Positions 7,040 to 18,662 of a DNA stretch of 64,000 nt are shown piece by piece. Position 1 is the stretch's first letter. The number at the start of each line of letters is the position of its first letter. The position numbers and the translations under genes were made by a program. This DNA comes from Bin5 sp034422415 (GTDB lineage Bacteria > Chloroflexota > Anaerolineae > Caldilineales > Caldilineaceae). Location: the NCBI GenBank assembly GCA_965202955.1, contig OZ241871.1, positions 2,046,001 to 2,110,000 of the forward strand, read 5' to 3'. The notes beneath the pieces were generated by a model. The model was given only the letters and a program-made list of their open reading frames with translations. It had not been told where the DNA came from and did not search any database.

Positions 7040-9087
7040 TGCCCCACTCCCACTCGCGGAATCTCGATAGTAAACTCCGCTCCTCCAAGCTCTCCGTGTG
7101 GAATCACTCCAGCATGTCCCCTTAACTCGGCCACGGTATCACGCACGATGGTGAGCCCAAGACCGGTTCCGTTCTCATCCGTAGTGAAGCCTGGGAGCCA
7201 AATATCCTCAACAGGCTTTACAGTGATGCCCGGCCCACTATCTAGCACGGCGATGAGGACATTGTTGCCTACCAAGTCAGTTCGGACGACGAGTCTCCTG
7301 TTGCCTAGCTCGGCATCTGGCCGCTTAAATACCTTGACGGAGTTGGTTATGAGATTTGAGAGGATGGCTTCTATCGCGGCGACTGAACCGTGTACCTGAC
7401 CGGCATTGTCACTAAAGTGATAGTCGGTCTGCACTCGCGCATCTTGCAGGTAAGGATCGAAGAGAGACAGTGTTTCCCGTACCACTTCATTGATATCGAG
7501 AACAGTTCGACTCCGCTTGCTTTGTTTGAGCATACCCAACGGCAAAGTCGCGAATCGCGATACCAACTTTGCCGATCGTTTTACCGCGTCGATCTGATTG
7601 CCGACGATCGAATCGTACGTCATCTCCAACGCTTTTCGGACACGTCGCTCTACCGCCTTTACCGAGACCGTCAGATCGGATGCGGGACCTTCGATCTCGT
7701 GGGCGAATACCGACACAGCGGTGCCGACGCTGGCGAGTGTTTTGTACAGCGTCAGTTCATTACGCAGTAGGTTCTGTTCGGATGTTCGCGCCGACTCAAG
7801 TTCACCTATTGCCTTGTAGATGGCTTCTCTTTGGTCTGGCGTTAGCTGAAAGATTTCTTGTTGCAAGTTATGCTCGGCGCTGGCGGTACGGTCTTCCGCT
7901 CTCCGTTTCTCCTCATCCTTCTTTTTATCTCTTTCTCTAAGACGTTTCTTCTGCATCCATTCCAGCGCGTCGATGGAGAACCTCTGAAGTTCTCGAAAAG
8001 CCTCATTCTCGATGAACCCTGTGCGATCGGTCTTTTGCAGAAGAATCCCCTTTTCGTCAATTACTGTTACACGGCCTACGGCGGTGTTTGTCGAAGGACG
8101 CAACTCTGGGTCTTGAGCTCGGCGCAAGTTCATGTCGAGCCAGTCGTGGCCGAGGTCGCCGTAAGGTCGAACTCGTAGGCCCCGGTGATATAGATGAACT
8201 CCGCCCACATTTTCGAGCCATCGCCGGATTTCGCCGACAGTCGCGGAGCGGCCTGCAAAGGACGACGCCCGCAGCAGGAATACCCATAGCTCGAACGTAG
8301 CGACAGGCGCGTGATACGGTTCCGAAAAATCATCCCTACCGCTCTTCCACCGGACGCTGCCTGAGCGGTCGAAGACCTTCGCTGATCCACGACCGTTCTG
8401 GTCGAGGCTAGAGACCAATTGAAACTCACAGTCGTCAAAGTAGGCAGTGCGGACCAGTTCCTCAAATTCCTTGAACTCCGGGGCAATAAGTTCAGGCTTG
8501 AATCCCGTCGGATCACCGAAAGGATCGGCTAGCAAGAGCAGTTCGCGAGCAAGCCGCCGAACATCCCGTTCGGAAGTCGTCATCCTAAGACCACTGATTT
8601 TGATGCGTGTTCCGGTGCGCGACTTAGAAGGCTCACGACGGATGTTAAGTTCTACATCTTCCACTACATCAGCTTTCGCGAAGTCCGACCATCGAAGATC
8701 GAGCGAGTAGCTGGTCCCAGGTTCGGCGGCCGGCTGGGTAACAAGGAGCGCCTTGTCGCCCATCCTGAGAGCCCCCAATCGACCTAGTCCCTTGCTGCCA
8801 GCCGGAAGGCGGCCCAATGAAGTGCGATTGGCTGGAGCCTTGCGGGAACGGCCCAGTACCAGCCATCCATCACGGATGTCGTCGGCCGACATCCCGTCTC
8901 CATCGTCCGTGACAATGACAGTTCCGCCTAGCCCGTCCGTGCCAACCAGTTCTACGGTGCAGTTCCGAGCATCGGCGTCGTATGAGTTCTTGACCAACTC
9001 AACGATGCCCTGATCAATACTCGTGATGAGCTCTTCGCCGAGGCGTTGCAGAATGTCAGTCGCGAAACGGAAAGTTGCGGTGCTCAT
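7036..9087 (-). CDS. Sensor kinase with two GHKL ATPase domains
   Basis: I choose ATG 9087, which overlaps the methyltransferase stop as ATGA; the frame also allows TTG at 9099. The 683-residue protein begins with an Hsp90/MutL/MORC-type GHKL domain: ELVKNSYDADA (30-40, N-box) and TDDGDGMSADD (60-70). A charged coiled region (KKRLRERDKKKDEEK) leads to a histidine-kinase module with VFAHEIEGPASDL (H463), NLITNS, DSGPGI (~616) and GTGLGLTIVRD (~640). No membrane segment is visible, so it is a cytosolic sensor. The unusual pairing of two ATPase domains suggests that it detects an intracellular signal, such as phage or DNA damage. That is inference. Confidence 0.88.
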   Translation of the reverse strand: MSTATFRFATDILQRLGEELITSIDQGIVELVKNSYDADARNCTVELVGTDGLGGTVIVTDDGDGMSADDIRDGWLVLGRSRKAPANRTSLGRLPAGSKGLGRLGALRMGDKALLVTQPAAEPGTSYSLDLRWSDFAKADVVEDVELNIRREPSKSRTGTRIKISGLRMTTSERDVRRLARELLLLADPFGDPTGFKPELIAPEFKEFEELVRTAYFDDCEFQLVSSLDQNGRGSAKVFDRSGSVRWKSGRDDFSEPYHAPVATFELWVFLLRASSFAGRSATVGEIRRWLENVGGVHLYHRGLRVRPYGDLGHDWLDMNLRRAQDPELRPSTNTAVGRVTVIDEKGILLQKTDRTGFIENEAFRELQRFSIDALEWMQKKRLRERDKKKDEEKRRAEDRTASAEHNLQQEIFQLTPDQREAIYKAIGELESARTSEQNLLRNELTLYKTLASVGTAVSVFAHEIEGPASDLTVSVKAVERRVRKALEMTYDSIVGNQIDAVKRSAKLVSRFATLPLGMLKQSKRSRTVLDINEVVRETLSLFDPYLQDARVQTDYHFSDNAGQVHGSVAAIEAILSNLITNSVKVFKRPDAELGNRRLVVRTDLVGNNVLIAVLDSGPGITVKPVEDIWLPGFTTDENGTGLGLTIVRDTVAELRGHAGVIPHGELGGAEFTIEIPRVGVGQ

Positions 9088-10445
9088 GAGCTGATCCAAG
9101 GCATCTCTCTGAGCGCCCGAACCGTGAGATGTCTACAGCGAATCCTATTATCGAGCCATTCTTTAGCGCGTGTGGAGCCGAGTATGTCGACCACGCGACG
9201 GCAGGCATCGAGTGAGCCATCTTTGGGCTTAAGGATGATGAGGTGGTTCTCGACCAATGCACCCCCCGTGCCACGGATGACCGTCCCCAATCCTCTCGAT
9301 TTGTCGCCGGGCCGCGACGTTCGCCGGATGACAACAAAGGGAGGGTGAAACAATCGTTTTTGGAACCCTCGCCGCTCGGCTTGCGAAACGTCGAATTCGC
9401 CACCAAGTGGAATATCCCGCGCGCATAGAAATGCATGCGTGGGCTCAGTCTCGAGATCCCTATGGGGAACAACGGGACCTACACGAATGTCAAATTTGTC
9501 GCTCAATTGTTCCCCATCTGTTGGGTACCACCATTGCGTTGCAGTGGTTGTAGCCACGCTTTGCTCAATCACTCCCTTAAGGATAAAGACATCAATATCC
9601 GTCCAAGCATCGAATTGCCCGTATGGTTTGGCTGAAGACATGTGCAGGTGAGCATCAACGAATTCGCGGAGTCGGTCGTATCGTGACCCCGCGCGAATCA
9701 CATCCGGGAGAATGGCCGTTAGGCGCGTTCCAGGCTGCGCACCTGCTACGGCTGCTGCCAGGAACATCGCAGCCACACTTGTTCGTCCGCTTGCCCAGCT
9801 GGTTTCTTCAGATGCCCTACGGTACGTGAACGGTGGGTTCATCACGATGTGTCCACCGGGCCAGCCACGGGCTAGGAGTTCAAGGCCGTCTCCGACTTTG
9901 ATTTCCGGCAGCACTTTCTCCAAGCTGTCGGTGTCTTTCGGGTCGGCGACGGCTCCCCTTTCCACCGCTAGGAGCACCAGCCTCGCCTTAGCGAGCCTAA
10001 TGAAGAGAGGCTCGATGTCTCGCCCGTGGAGAATTGGCCCCCAACTCCGCAGGGTCCGAGCAAGATTTCGTTCAACCGGGAGATGCTGGGCCACTTCGAT
10101 CAACAAGTCACCGGCGCCTACTGCTGGATCGAGAAACGGGCCCGGTGAGTCGCTTACGTCTTGAGATTGATTGAGTGCAGCAGCACGGAGATCGGAACTA
10201 CTGAAGAACGCGCCTTGTTCCCTTCGTATTTGGATGGGTATGCTTGTCCGTAGAGCCACTCCTGCATGGCCGTCTAAGAGTCCGGATGGCGCTAAATGCG
10301 GTTCCCACTTCACGCTTGAACTTAAGGCTACTTTCGCTAGCTCCTCAACAGAGGATACGTACGAATCGTACGAAGCCATTTCAAGGCTGGTTGGTAAGGT
10401 GTTACTCACAGGAGAGCCTACTCCTTGAGATAACGGTGTATTCAC
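9084..10445 (-). CDS. N6-adenine-type DNA methyltransferase (conflict operon)
   Basis: The 453-residue product starts at GTG 10445 with AGGA seven bases upstream; in-frame GTG 10409 and ATG 10379 are alternatives. It has REQGAFFSSSDLRAAAL before motif I (FLDPAVGAGDLL, 104-115) and the catalytic motif IV NPPF (203-206). The C-terminal ENHLIILKPKDG...IRCRHLTVRALREMPW resembles target-recognition ends of Type I/IIG N6 methylases. No nuclease domain is fused and no restriction enzyme lies beside it. It is the first gene of the operon, with a good promoter 150 bases upstream. It could mark self DNA for the kinase/receiver/hydrolase module. Confidence 0.88.
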   Translation of the reverse strand: MNTPLSQGVGSPVSNTLPTSLEMASYDSYVSSVEELAKVALSSSVKWEPHLAPSGLLDGHAGVALRTSIPIQIRREQGAFFSSSDLRAAALNQSQDVSDSPGPFLDPAVGAGDLLIEVAQHLPVERNLARTLRSWGPILHGRDIEPLFIRLAKARLVLLAVERGAVADPKDTDSLEKVLPEIKVGDGLELLARGWPGGHIVMNPPFTYRRASEETSWASGRTSVAAMFLAAAVAGAQPGTRLTAILPDVIRAGSRYDRLREFVDAHLHMSSAKPYGQFDAWTDIDVFILKGVIEQSVATTTATQWWYPTDGEQLSDKFDIRVGPVVPHRDLETEPTHAFLCARDIPLGGEFDVSQAERRGFQKRLFHPPFVVIRRTSRPGDKSRGLGTVIRGTGGALVENHLIILKPKDGSLDACRRVVDILGSTRAKEWLDNRIRCRHLTVRALREMPWISS

Positions 10446-10817
10446 GTTTGCATCCTGACCTCAAGTATTGGATTGAAGTCGCGGGCGCTGCCACCGACTT
10501 CACAGGCGGCCGATTGGTAAGACCTAGGGCGTTCGCCGCGGCACCTCCGCAAGGCGTTATCGTTACTGGCCGCCCCCGCTGAGTTTCAGAATTATAGCAC
10601 TCACACAAGCCCTCAACAATGCCGAAGCATGGACTAGCTCAGAGCTCGCATGGGACAGTTGAACCAGGAGGAAAGAGCCCTTTTCATGAAGTGCAATCAC
10701 TGGATTTGAACAGGTCCCCGCGGCCCCGTGATCGCCGACCCGATGGAGGCTTTTCGCCTGACAGAGAAGTCGGAGCTCGGAACTCGGAACTCGGAACTAG
10801 AAACCCGGAACTCGGAA
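10446..10817. other. Intergenic region between conflict operon and Mo-hydroxylase genes
   Basis: Reading left to right, it holds the untranslated leader of the methyltransferase operon, the minus-strand promoter at 10591-10619, about 150 bases without recognisable content, and a heptamer array at 10771-10840 that runs into the next gene's 3' end. Confidence 0.6.
10591..10619 (-). promoter_or_regulatory. Sigma-70-type promoter of the methyltransferase operon
   Basis: On the minus strand TTGTTG (10619-10614) is followed after 17 bases by TATAAT (10596-10591), preceded by TGC (extended -10). Transcription should start near 10584, giving a ~140-base leader before the methyltransferase start. Confidence 0.7.
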
Positions 10818-10840
10818 CTAGAAACTCGAAACTAACAACC
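10771..10840. repeat. Heptamer array (10 units)
   Basis: Ten consecutive in-register 7-base units lie here: CGGAGCT, CGGAACT (x3), AGAAACC, CGGAACT (x2), AGAAACT, CGAAACT, AACAACC. The array overlaps the last codons of the YqeC-MocA gene, which ends SSF-stop within it. Confidence 0.9.
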
Positions 10841-12218
10841 AGTCCTCGGGGGTGTCTACGTCGGTCAGCCACTCATTTGGGGTCTCGATCGTGTTGAGTT
10901 GGGCTGCGTGCTGGCGGAGGAGCGGGCCGCCGCCGCGGTCGCCCTGGACTTGGCTCAGCTGGGGGAAGAAGCGGCGGTCGAAGAGGGCGGGGGCGCCGCG
11001 GATGGCGCCGTCTACGGCCACGGCCGCGAGATCGTTGCCGGCGCGCCAGCTTTGCAACAGCCGCCGCAGGAGCGCGGCGGGCAGGCGCGGCTGGTCGACC
11101 GGGAGGAAGAGGGCGGCCTCGCACGCGGGCGGTAGTGCCTTTAGCGCAGCGCGCACTGAGGCTGCCTGGCCGTCCTGCCAGTCGGGGTTGAAGACGGTGC
11201 ACAGGCGGGGGCCCCATGCCTCGCGCAGGGGCGCCAGTGCAGCCTCTACCTCATTGTTGACCGCGCCGGTCACCACGATTGTCTCCGTTGCGCCGCTTTC
11301 GAGGGCGGCGCGCGCGGCGCGCGTGACCAATGGCTCGTCGTGCCAGCGCAGGAGCTGCTTTGGCTGCCCCATGCGGCGGCTTTCTCCCGCGGCGAGGACG
11401 ACTGCCGCGGTCGGTCCCCAGCGCTCGCGGACAGCCGGGCCGCGCTCCCGCCCGACTGCGCCGATGAGCGATGGCTGGCCGTCCTGCAGTAGATGGTGCG
11501 CGATCTGCCGCGCAGCGGCCAGCCTGGGGGCGTCCTCGGCCTTGTTCAGAAGGGGGACCAGCCTTGCGCCCGGGGGCCGGCGCGTGATGCCGTCCGGCGT
11601 TTCTTCTCGCGGCGCATAGGGTTCGACCAGGAGCCGGGCGAGCATGCGCGGCGTCAGGCGCGTTGTGGCGTCCGTTTCCTCCAGCAGGGCGCGCACCCGT
11701 TCCGGCCGGTGCAGGTGCGGCTCGGCCAGGGGCAGCCCCAGCCCGTCGAGGCCGGCGACCGGGACCAGGTGGGTGGTGCAGGCGGGGATGACCGGCTCGT
11801 GCGGCGCCGGCGCTTTCACCGGGCGCTGCCGGCTGCCGTCGCCTTCGACCGCAATCAGGCCGATGCCGAGGTCAGCCGCGCGCGCGGCCAGCGCGTCGAC
11901 GGTTGCCGGCGGCAACCCCTCGCTCTTGGCGCCGGAAAGGGAAGTCGCCAGCAGGCAGTGCCCGTGCCGGGCCAGGTGGGCCTCCAGCGCGGCCCAGTCG
12001 ATCGCGTCCTGCGCGTGCGCGTCGACGGCCAGGCGGACCGGGGCCTGCATCGCTTGTGAGGTGAAGATACGGGTCGTCGTGGTGGTGACGACGCGGCGGC
12101 CTGCGGCCGCGGCCTCCTCGGCCAGCCGGAAGAGCGAGCTCGTCTTGCCGCCCGCGCCCACGAGCGTGACCACCGAGAGCGCGTCCGCCGGTAGGCGCAG
12201 AGCGTGATGAAGTTGCAT
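10818..12218 (-). CDS. YqeC-MocA fusion (molybdenum hydroxylase maturation)
   Basis: I start at ATG 12218 (MQLHHALRLPADALSVVTLVGAGGKTSSLF); the open frame extends upstream but without homology. The 466-residue protein joins two domains. Residues 1 to ~245 are YqeC-like, with the P-loop-like GAGGKTS and HEPVIPACT. The rest (AAVVLAAGESRRMGQPKQLL, FNPDWQDGQAASVRAAL, PVDQPRLP, WLTDVDTPEDW) is a MocA-type molybdenum cofactor cytidylyltransferase that makes MCD for XDH-family enzymes. In E. coli yqeC and mocA are separate neighbours. It lies directly downstream of the fused XDH gene on the same strand. The final codons SSF-stop come from a heptamer array. Confidence 0.9.
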   Translation of the reverse strand: MQLHHALRLPADALSVVTLVGAGGKTSSLFRLAEEAAAAGRRVVTTTTTRIFTSQAMQAPVRLAVDAHAQDAIDWAALEAHLARHGHCLLATSLSGAKSEGLPPATVDALAARAADLGIGLIAVEGDGSRQRPVKAPAPHEPVIPACTTHLVPVAGLDGLGLPLAEPHLHRPERVRALLEETDATTRLTPRMLARLLVEPYAPREETPDGITRRPPGARLVPLLNKAEDAPRLAAARQIAHHLLQDGQPSLIGAVGRERGPAVRERWGPTAAVVLAAGESRRMGQPKQLLRWHDEPLVTRAARAALESGATETIVVTGAVNNEVEAALAPLREAWGPRLCTVFNPDWQDGQAASVRAALKALPPACEAALFLPVDQPRLPAALLRRLLQSWRAGNDLAAVAVDGAIRGAPALFDRRFFPQLSQVQGDRGGGPLLRQHAAQLNTIETPNEWLTDVDTPEDWLLVSSF

Positions 12219-12330
12219 GGGGCGTCTCAAGCGTCCAATGCAAGTCCCGTTCGGCACCGGGACTTTGCGCGCGCTGCGCGCGCAGGAATCGTGGTCGTCT
12301 CGCCTGCCTTTACAACCCGCCGCCGTTACC

Positions 12331-12412
12331 AAAAACTCGGAACTCGGAACTCGGAAGCCGGAACTCGGAACTCGGAAGCCGGAACTCGGAACCCGGAACC
12401 CGGAACTCGGAA

Positions 12413-12421
<9 letters not shown>
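12331..12421. repeat. Heptamer array (13 units)
   Basis: Thirteen perfect-register units start with AAAAACT, run through CGGAACT, CGGAAGC and CGGAACC variants and end with AGAGACT. The junction ...ACT|AG supplies the TAG stop (12415-12413) of the minus-strand XDH gene. Confidence 0.92.
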
Positions 12422-15403
<2,982 letters not shown>

Positions 15404-15457
15404 AGGTGTGCTCCTGTTGGCGTAAAGGCCGGTGGCGGGCGGCCGCGGCAAACACGG

Positions 15458-16261
15458 TCAAAGATGGTTCAGATAGAGCTGTGGATCGTTCAGAAACCCC
15501 CGCGTCACGCTCACGTGCTCCAGCGTCTCCCAGTCCACCGCCTGCGGCGGCGACCGGTCGAAATCGAGGATGGTCGCGCCGGGGAACGCCATCAGGATCG
15601 GCGAGTGGGTCGCGATGATGAACTGCGCCTCAAGCGCCACCATCTCCTTCAGCAGCGCCAGCAGGCCGACCTGGCGCAGGGGCGAGAGCGGCGCCTCCGG
15701 CTCGTCGAGCAGGTAGAGGCCGTCCGGCGCGAAACGGGCCTGGAAGAGCGCCAGGAACGCCTCCCCGTGCGAACGTCCGTCCAGGCCCTCGCCGTAGCGC
15801 TCCTTGATTGCGGCGAGCTGGCCGGCGTAGGGCATCTTCGCCAGCCCCTTGGCGAAGTCGGAGCGGCCTTCGTACTCGGCGTCGACGCTGGCCATCTCCG
15901 CCTGCAGCTCCGCCTCCATCTGCGCCATGCGCTTGGCAAAGCCGAAAAAGTCCTCCGCCCGCAGATAGAAACCGCGCCCGCTCTTTCTCTTCCAACCCAG
16001 GCGCAGGTGCCTGGACAGCTGGCGCACATCCGCCAGCGACGGATCGCGCCCCGCCTCCGCCGCGCCCACCGTCGGCAGCCCCACGCCGGTGGCAATCGCT
16101 TCGAGAAAGGTCGACTTTCCGCTGCCGTTTTCGCCGACCAGAACCGTCACCGGCGATTCAAAAGAGAGCTGCTCCAGCTGCGCGATGACCGGTACATTGT
16201 AGGGGAATCTTTCCTCCTGGGGAAAGGAGGGCTGTTTTGCAACCGAGGCGAGGTGGATCAT
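15458..16261 (-). CDS. AAA ATPase (OLD/ABC-ATPase-like, small)
   Basis: The 267-residue product has Walker A GENGSGKST (residues 43-51), a coiled insertion, Walker B LYLLDEPEAPLSP and the H-loop region FIIATHSPILMAFPGA. This is the single-domain AAA_21/AAA_23-like predicted ATPase family. It lies between the XDH catalytic subunit and the FAD subunit on the same strand. No partner nuclease is adjacent. Its role is unknown; it may be unrelated to Mo-enzyme function and only co-transcribed. Confidence 0.85.
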   Translation of the reverse strand: MIHLASVAKQPSFPQEERFPYNVPVIAQLEQLSFESPVTVLVGENGSGKSTFLEAIATGVGLPTVGAAEAGRDPSLADVRQLSRHLRLGWKRKSGRGFYLRAEDFFGFAKRMAQMEAELQAEMASVDAEYEGRSDFAKGLAKMPYAGQLAAIKERYGEGLDGRSHGEAFLALFQARFAPDGLYLLDEPEAPLSPLRQVGLLALLKEMVALEAQFIIATHSPILMAFPGATILDFDRSPPQAVDWETLEHVSVTRGFLNDPQLYLNHL

Positions 16262-16271
16262 TTTGGACTGC

Positions 16272-16306
16272 AGTTTTTAGTTTTTAGTTTTGAGTTTTTA
16301 GTAACT
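16272..16306. repeat. Heptamer array (reverse orientation)
   Basis: Five units AGTTTTT, AGTTTTT, AGTTTTG, AGTTTTT, AGTAACT lie just upstream of the ATPase start. They are the reverse complement of the AAAAACT-type unit. Confidence 0.88.
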
Positions 16307-16346
16307 GCTACGGCAACGGCGGCCTGTTACGCGGCGGATGTTCACT

Positions 16347-16374
16347 AAAAACTAGAAACCAAAAACCAGAAACT
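16347..16374. repeat. Heptamer array (4 units)
   Basis: Units AAAAACT, AGAAACC, AAAAACC, AGAAACT are followed directly by AGAG. The CTAG junction supplies the TAG stop of the FAD-subunit gene (16375-16373). Confidence 0.88.
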
Positions 16375-17269
16375 AGAGCCGCGCTCGCTCCACGGCTGTG
16401 CGCAGCACGCGGCGCAGCAGGACGCCGATCATTTCGCGGCGGTATTCCTGCGATGCGCGGTACTTGCTCGTGCGCAGCCTGGCCTGTGCCTGCGCCGCCG
16501 CCACCGTTGCTTCCAGCGCGGCCGCGTCAAATTTTTCGGCTGCGGCCAATGCTGCCTCTGCGTCGGCGGCGCGGAACGGGATCGGGCCGGCGGGGCCGAT
16601 TGCGATCGCGGCCTCCTCGACCCGGTGCAGCGTTTCATCCAACCGCACCTTCGCGGCAATGCCCAGGATCGGCAGCGCGACCCCCTGCGGCCGCATGATG
16701 CGGTCGAAGGCGTTGCCTTCACGCGTCGCGGCCGGTCGAAAGCGGAAGGCGTGCAGCATCTGGTCCGGCGCCAGCCGGTTGCGTCCCGGTCCTTCGAAGA
16801 TCGAGAGCAGCGGTTGCCACGAATGATGGACGCCCTGCCCGTTGTGCGTCGCGACCTCGACCTCGGCCTCCAGCGCCAGCAGCCCGATGGTCCCGTCCGC
16901 CGCCGGCAGCGCGTGGGCCACGTTGCCGCCCAGCGTGGCCACGTTGCGCACCTGCGGCCCGCCGATCACGCCGCAGCTTTCGGTCAGGCAGGCGGCGTGC
17001 CGGCGCAGCAGCGGGCTTTCCTCGATCTGTGTATGCGTGATGCCCGCGCCGAGCACGATCCAGTCCTTCTCCTGGGCGATGCGGTCGATGCCGGCGATCT
17101 TGGTCACATCCACCAGCGCCTCGATCGGCGCGGCATCATCCTCCGCCTCCATATCGAGGATCAGGTCGGTCCCGCCGGCGATGATGCGGGCCTTCTCCTT
17201 GTGTTCGTGCAGCAGAGACAGCGCCTCCGCAACCGTTGTCGGCGTATGATACGCCCGCCACCTCTGCAT
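16373..17269 (-). CDS. XDH-family FAD-binding subunit
   Basis: I choose ATG 17269 (MQRWRAYHTPTTVAEALSLL), preceded by AAGGAAGGGG; the upstream extension to 17314 is a poor N-terminus. The 298-residue protein shows the FAD-binding signature ARIIAGGTDLILDME (PCMH fold), ESCGVIGGPQVRNVATLGGNVAHALPAADG, and the C-terminal CO-dehydrogenase-flavoprotein domain. It accepts electrons from the FeS clusters of the fused XDH subunit. An extended -10 promoter lies 36-44 bases upstream, so this is probably the first gene of the XDH-ATPase-YqeC/MocA group. Confidence 0.92.
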   Translation of the reverse strand: MQRWRAYHTPTTVAEALSLLHEHKEKARIIAGGTDLILDMEAEDDAAPIEALVDVTKIAGIDRIAQEKDWIVLGAGITHTQIEESPLLRRHAACLTESCGVIGGPQVRNVATLGGNVAHALPAADGTIGLLALEAEVEVATHNGQGVHHSWQPLLSIFEGPGRNRLAPDQMLHAFRFRPAATREGNAFDRIMRPQGVALPILGIAAKVRLDETLHRVEEAAIAIGPAGPIPFRAADAEAALAAAEKFDAAALEATVAAAQAQARLRTSKYRASQEYRREMIGVLLRRVLRTAVERARL

Positions 17270-17304
17270 CGTCCCCTTCCTTGCGAACGGAAAAAATATC
17301 AACG

Positions 17305-17313
17305 AGTATAGCA
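17305..17313 (-). promoter_or_regulatory. Extended -10 promoter of the Mo-hydroxylase operon
   Basis: On the minus strand the sequence reads TGCTATACT, an extended -10 hexamer ending at 17305, 36 bases before the FAD-subunit start. The -35 region is weak. Confidence 0.5.
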
Positions 17314-17440
17314 CAGCAGGACAGGATCAGATAATCGCAACGACGAATTTCTCCTCATTCCGAGCAAAAACCCCGAAAACGTGCTATGCTGCCATCACAG
17401 AACTCATCACGATCGACGAACACGCCGGCAGCCGCCGGCC

Positions 17441-17482
17441 CGCCACTGGCCACCGGCCACTGACAACTGGCAACTGACCACA
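17441..17482. repeat. Heptamer array (6 units)
   Basis: Units CGCCACT, GGCCACC, GGCCACT, GACAACT, GGCAACT, GACCACA lie immediately before the ribosome-binding site of the first glycosyltransferase gene. Confidence 0.85.
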
Positions 17483-17493
17483 GGGATATCCCA

Positions 17494-18627
17494 TTGCGCG
17501 TCGTACTCATCAGCAAGGCGCTCGTCGTCGGCGCATACCAGAAGAAGGCCGAAGAGATCGCCCGGCTGGGCATCGATCTCACCGTCCTCATTCCGCCCAG
17601 CTGGCGCGACCGCCGCGGCGCGCAGCGGGCCGAGCGCCTCCATACCACCGACTACGAACTGCGTACGATCCCCATCCTTTTCAACGGCGCATATCACATG
17701 CACCTCTATCCCACTCTGGTGAGAGAGCTGCGGAAGCTGCGACCAGAGGTTGTACATCTGGATGAGGAGCCATACAATTTGGCTACAGTTCTCGGCGTCC
17801 GCGCCGCACGGTCGGTCGGCGCAAGACCGCTTTTTTTCACCTGGCAGAACCTGTTGCGGCGCTATCCTCCTCCCTTTGGCTGGTTCGAGCGCACCGTCTA
17901 CCGCGCCTGTCCCGCCGCCATCGCCGGCAACGCCGAGGCCCGCGACGTTATTACGCGTAAAGGCTACCGGGGGGAGATCGTTGTCCTGCCGCAGTTCGGC
18001 GTCGACCCGGGCATCTTCCGACCGCACGAGGAGGGAGAAGATCGAGAAGGGAGAGTCCGGCCCGCTTCCCATTCGGAGCCCTTCCGTATCGGCTACGCCG
18101 GCGGGCTGCTGCCCGAAAAGGGGCTCGACCTGCTCCTGCGGGCCTGCGCCGGGCTGACCGGCGAATGGCGGCTGACCCTGGTGGGCAGCGGCGAGCAGCT
18201 GGAGGCGCTGCGAAAGCTGGCCGCAGACACGGGCATCGCCGATCGGATTAGGCTCGGCGTCAGCCTGCCCAGCGCCAAGATGCCCGAATTCTACCGCTCG
18301 CTCGACCTGCTGGTGCTGCCCAGCCGTACACGGCCCAATTGGAAGGAGCAGTTCGGGCGTGTGCTCATAGAAGCGATGGCCTGCGGCGTGCCCGTGCTCG
18401 GCAGCGACAGCGGCGAAATTCCCCGTGTGATCGGGGACGCCGGTGTCGTTTTCCCGGAGGAGGACCTGGAAGCGCTGCGTTTCCAGTTGCAACGACTGAT
18501 GGAGGATCCAACCGCGCGTAGATCCCTGGCCGCAGCCGGAAGAGCGCGCGTGCTCGCCCATTTCACCATGGCGGAGGTCGCCCGCCGCACGGTTGCCGTC
18601 TACAACGCGGTCGCCAATGGTCGGTAG
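17494..18627 (+). CDS. GT4-family glycosyltransferase
   Basis: The start is TTG 17494 (LRVVLISKALVVGAY) with GGGA seven bases upstream. The 377-residue protein has an N-terminal Rossmann half and a C-terminal half with FRIGYAGGLLPEKGLDLLLRA. The E-x7-E nucleotide-sugar motif region is FGRVLIEAMACGVPVLGSDSGEIPRVI. A low-complexity Glu/Arg-rich insert (EEGEDREGRVRPASH) separates the halves. It is the first gene of a four-gene + strand operon for surface polysaccharide or glycolipid synthesis. The exact donor and acceptor are unknown. Confidence 0.88.
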   Translation: MRVVLISKALVVGAYQKKAEEIARLGIDLTVLIPPSWRDRRGAQRAERLHTTDYELRTIPILFNGAYHMHLYPTLVRELRKLRPEVVHLDEEPYNLATVLGVRAARSVGARPLFFTWQNLLRRYPPPFGWFERTVYRACPAAIAGNAEARDVITRKGYRGEIVVLPQFGVDPGIFRPHEEGEDREGRVRPASHSEPFRIGYAGGLLPEKGLDLLLRACAGLTGEWRLTLVGSGEQLEALRKLAADTGIADRIRLGVSLPSAKMPEFYRSLDLLVLPSRTRPNWKEQFGRVLIEAMACGVPVLGSDSGEIPRVIGDAGVVFPEEDLEALRFQLQRLMEDPTARRSLAAAGRARVLAHFTMAEVARRTVAVYNAVANGR

Positions 18628-18662
18628 CCCGTGGCCGGTCATATCGTTTACCGCTGCAAACG

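Noticed and set aside
9084..10445. Type I, IIG or BREX restriction system
   Set aside because: There is no HsdR/HsdS, no fused nuclease domain, no BREX PglZ or BrxC, and no DISARM helicase nearby; the partners are instead a kinase, a receiver and an MBL hydrolase.
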